Source: Microcaldota archaeon
GTDB lineage: Archaea; Micrarchaeota; Micrarchaeia; Micrarchaeales; Micrarchaeaceae
Length of the DNA stretch: 5,335 nt
Direction: 5' to 3'
NCBI GenBank assembly: GCA_021819045.1
Contig: JAKASM010000037.1
Location: 1-5,335 of the forward strand
Shown here: positions 4,351-5,335 of the stretch, one piece after another
How positions within the stretch are numbered: the stretch's first letter is position 1
Layout of the letters: each line of letters begins with the position of its first letter
Notes under the pieces: model-generated
What the model was told of the DNA's origin: nothing
What the model saw: only the letters and a program-made list of their open reading frames with translations
Databases searched by the model: none
Position numbers and translations under genes: made by a program

Positions 4351-5055
4351 TCATTGGTGTGCCCTTTTCGGCAGCTTCTGCAGGTCCTCAAGCCTCCTGC
4401 AATCATCGCATCCATATAGGCCCTTCGGCGGCCCTTCCATGGAATATATTTTAAGAGCTTTCCCCATCAGTGCCTCTATTTCTCCAGTGTCCTTTCTTAC
4501 CCTGCGTAGGTTGGGCTTGAACGGCATATCAAAGCCGTAGCCGTTGACGTGCTCCCTTGAAAGCTCCTCAAAGCCTTCTGATGGCGGCTCAAAATAGACG
4601 AGGTAGAGGGATTTCACACCACCGAGTAGGAGCGACTCGGCTATATAGGCGTAGCCGTTCAGCTGGATCTCATACATCGGAAAAAAGGAATCCTGCCTGT
4701 CGGTATACCTTGCCGTTTTGTAGTCTACTATTATTATGTCGCCATCAGTTGACCTAAAAATCTCATCCGGAATCCCAGTAAGCCTAACGCCACGCCTTTC
4801 CACAAAGAAGCCCTTTGGAATGCTGATTATGCTATCTACATCGCCGATGCCCTTCAGCCATTCAGGCAGGCTGCCGGTCCTCTCAAAGTGGTGCTTAACC
4901 ATCCTCTTTGTATAGGTGTCTATAGAAGAGAATATTCCTGGGAAGCCTCTCTGGTACGGAAGCTCCATGTGCCTTTCTATCCAAAAGCACCGCGGGCAGA
5001 ACCCGTCCATTTTCAAATTCCCAAGGTCCTTGGCTGATATTTTAAGGGAGTACAC
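4351..5055 (-). CDS. PD-(D/E)XK nuclease with Cas4-like four-Cys (Fe-S) pattern
   Basis: A 234-aa protein of the PDDEXK_1 / RecB-Cas4-like nuclease group. The catalytic core is GIPDEIF (Asp97), then IIIVDYKTARY (Asp111, Lys113) and the downstream Q-x-x-x-Y motif QLNGY (Gln131, Tyr135), as in RecB-type nucleases. Two Cys pairs flank the core: CPRC at 20-23 and CDDC at 216-219. Together they could bind a 4Fe-4S cluster or zinc, as Cas4 and AddB do. The order is two plus two, whereas typical Cas4 has one N-terminal and three C-terminal Cys. Single-strand DNA end processing in repair or defence is the likely type of role. There are no cas genes or repeats nearby, so it should not be called Cas4. 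The start is a GTG at 5055, fixed by AGGAGTG seven bases upstream. Confidence 0.85.
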   Translation of the reverse strand: MYSLKISAKDLGNLKMDGFCPRCFWIERHMELPYQRGFPGIFSSIDTYTKRMVKHHFERTGSLPEWLKGIGDVDSIISIPKGFFVERRGVRLTGIPDEIFRSTDGDIIIVDYKTARYTDRQDSFFPMYEIQLNGYAYIAESLLLGGVKSLYLVYFEPPSEGFEELSREHVNGYGFDMPFKPNLRRVRKDTGEIEALMGKALKIYSMEGPPKGLYGCDDCRRLEDLQKLPKRAHQ

Positions 5056-5062
5056 GTTTTTA

Positions 5063-5069
5063 CACTCCT
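5063..5069 (-). promoter_or_regulatory. Shine-Dalgarno for the nuclease gene's GTG start
   Basis: AGGAGTG on the minus strand lies 7 nt before the GTG at 5055 and decides that start. A TTTAAA at 5084-5079, inside the palindrome GCTTTAAAGC (5077-5086), resembles a TATA box. It would however start the transcript at about the GTG itself and exclude the ribosome site, so the true promoter may lie further right. Confidence 0.6.
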
Positions 5070-5160
5070 GCTTTTAGCTTTAAAGCACTTTTGGTGCACC
5101 CAAATAGACCGCCCGGGCTGTTTCGCATGAAGCTGTCAGCATTCAGGAAACAAGGCAGCG

Positions 5161-5215
5161 TAGGGTGGCGCATCTCTGACATCCTCCCACGAATAAATTC
5201 TGTGGGGTTCCCGCT
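5161..5215 (+). mobile_element. IS200/IS605-family (IS1341/TnpB-type) right-end remnant
   Basis: The stretch TCTGACATCCTCCC (5174-5187), followed by a hairpin and a GGGGTTCCC tail (5204-5212), is characteristic of the right ends of IS605/IS1341-group elements, which also form the 3' part of the TnpB guide RNA scaffold. The hairpin pairs CCCAC (5186-5190) with GTGGG (5202-5206) and continues with GAA/TTC (5191-5193 and 5198-5200) around a small loop, with one bulged T at 5201. The matching tnpB gene should lie to the left on the plus strand, but that side holds the nuclease gene on the other strand. Only a short frame ending in the TGA at 5177-5179 could be a tnpB tail. I infer a solo or decayed end. 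Recognition is from memory of such ends, not a search. Confidence 0.6.
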
Positions 5216-5335
5216 ATGGACTGATAAATCTCAGAAAGCCTTTTAGCTATGGATACATGTATAATTTTGCATTCTTTTATTGGCTACCTCATTCGTTCAA
5301 ATTTGATACCTTTATACCATGGTGGTTCTCCATGT
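5216..5335. other. Non-coding right edge, no gene supported
   Basis: No convincing coding frame is visible. There is a 10-bp perfect palindrome ATACATGTAT (5253-5262) and an 8-bp palindrome ACCATGGT (5317-5324). An ATG at 5319-5321 opens a plus-strand frame that leaves the window after five codons, and TTTTAT (5274-5279) lies upstream of it. This is too little to call a gene. The stretch is AT-rich compared with 5101-5215. Confidence 0.35.

Noticed and set aside
4351..5055. Naming the nuclease gene cas4
   Set aside because: There is no CRISPR array or cas neighbour, and the cysteine order (2+2) differs from typical Cas4; a general PD-(D/E)XK call is safer.
5127..5246. A 39-codon plus-strand frame starting at ATG 5127
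   Set aside because: It runs straight through the IS605-type hairpin and has no domain pattern or ribosome site; it is better explained as part of the element end.

Overview
The window looks archaeal, but no RNA gene or ribosomal marker fixes the lineage. The reasons are: several genes have a TATA-like box about 25-35 nt before the start codon, which fits leaderless or very short-leader transcripts; two other starts have a Shine-Dalgarno match; and the genes are short and tightly packed. A small-genome (DPANN-type) archaeon is a reasonable guess, made from gene content and style and not proven here.

Left block (1-1310, all minus strand, transcribed right to left). A tight run of four genes: an 86-aa protein of unknown function (1004-1264), a small P-loop nucleotide kinase-like protein (425-964), a CutA1-family protein (85-402) and the first 15 codons of a further gene leaving the window (1-46). 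The run is preceded by a TATA box embedded in TTTACT/AGTAAA half-sites, a plausible operator. The three downstream genes are each preceded by a nearly identical 22-nt element sitting in the 22-39 nt spacer just before the start codon. This repeated leader is the most unusual feature of the window.

Middle block (1311-3383, minus strand). Gene remnants: a DUF2075-type superfamily 1 helicase with a complete C-terminal half but no N-terminus and no Walker A; a 143-aa charged protein with a possible winged-helix fold, whose 3' end abuts the helicase break; and an IS4/IS5-like DDE transposase cut off before its second catalytic Asp. The helicase remnant is visibly more AT-rich than the neighbouring 2281-2712 gene, so the block looks like a patch of acquired and decayed DNA.

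Right block (3384-5335). A 244-bp intergenic region holds a 10-bp-stem hairpin and a 20-bp imperfect tandem repeat with an inverted repeat, followed by a TATA box and a peptidase S51 (dipeptidase E-like) gene on the plus strand (3628-4311). It converges on a minus-strand PD-(D/E)XK nuclease with four Cys that resemble a Cas4-type Fe-S site (4351-5055). Beyond it, positions 5161-5215 closely resemble the hairpin right end of an IS200/IS605 (IS1341/TnpB-type) element, without an intact tnpB in view.

There is no CRISPR array, tRNA or rRNA. The intact genes mostly suggest housekeeping or repair roles (metal or stress-related CutA, a nucleotide kinase, a dipeptidase, a nuclease). I see no complete defence system.
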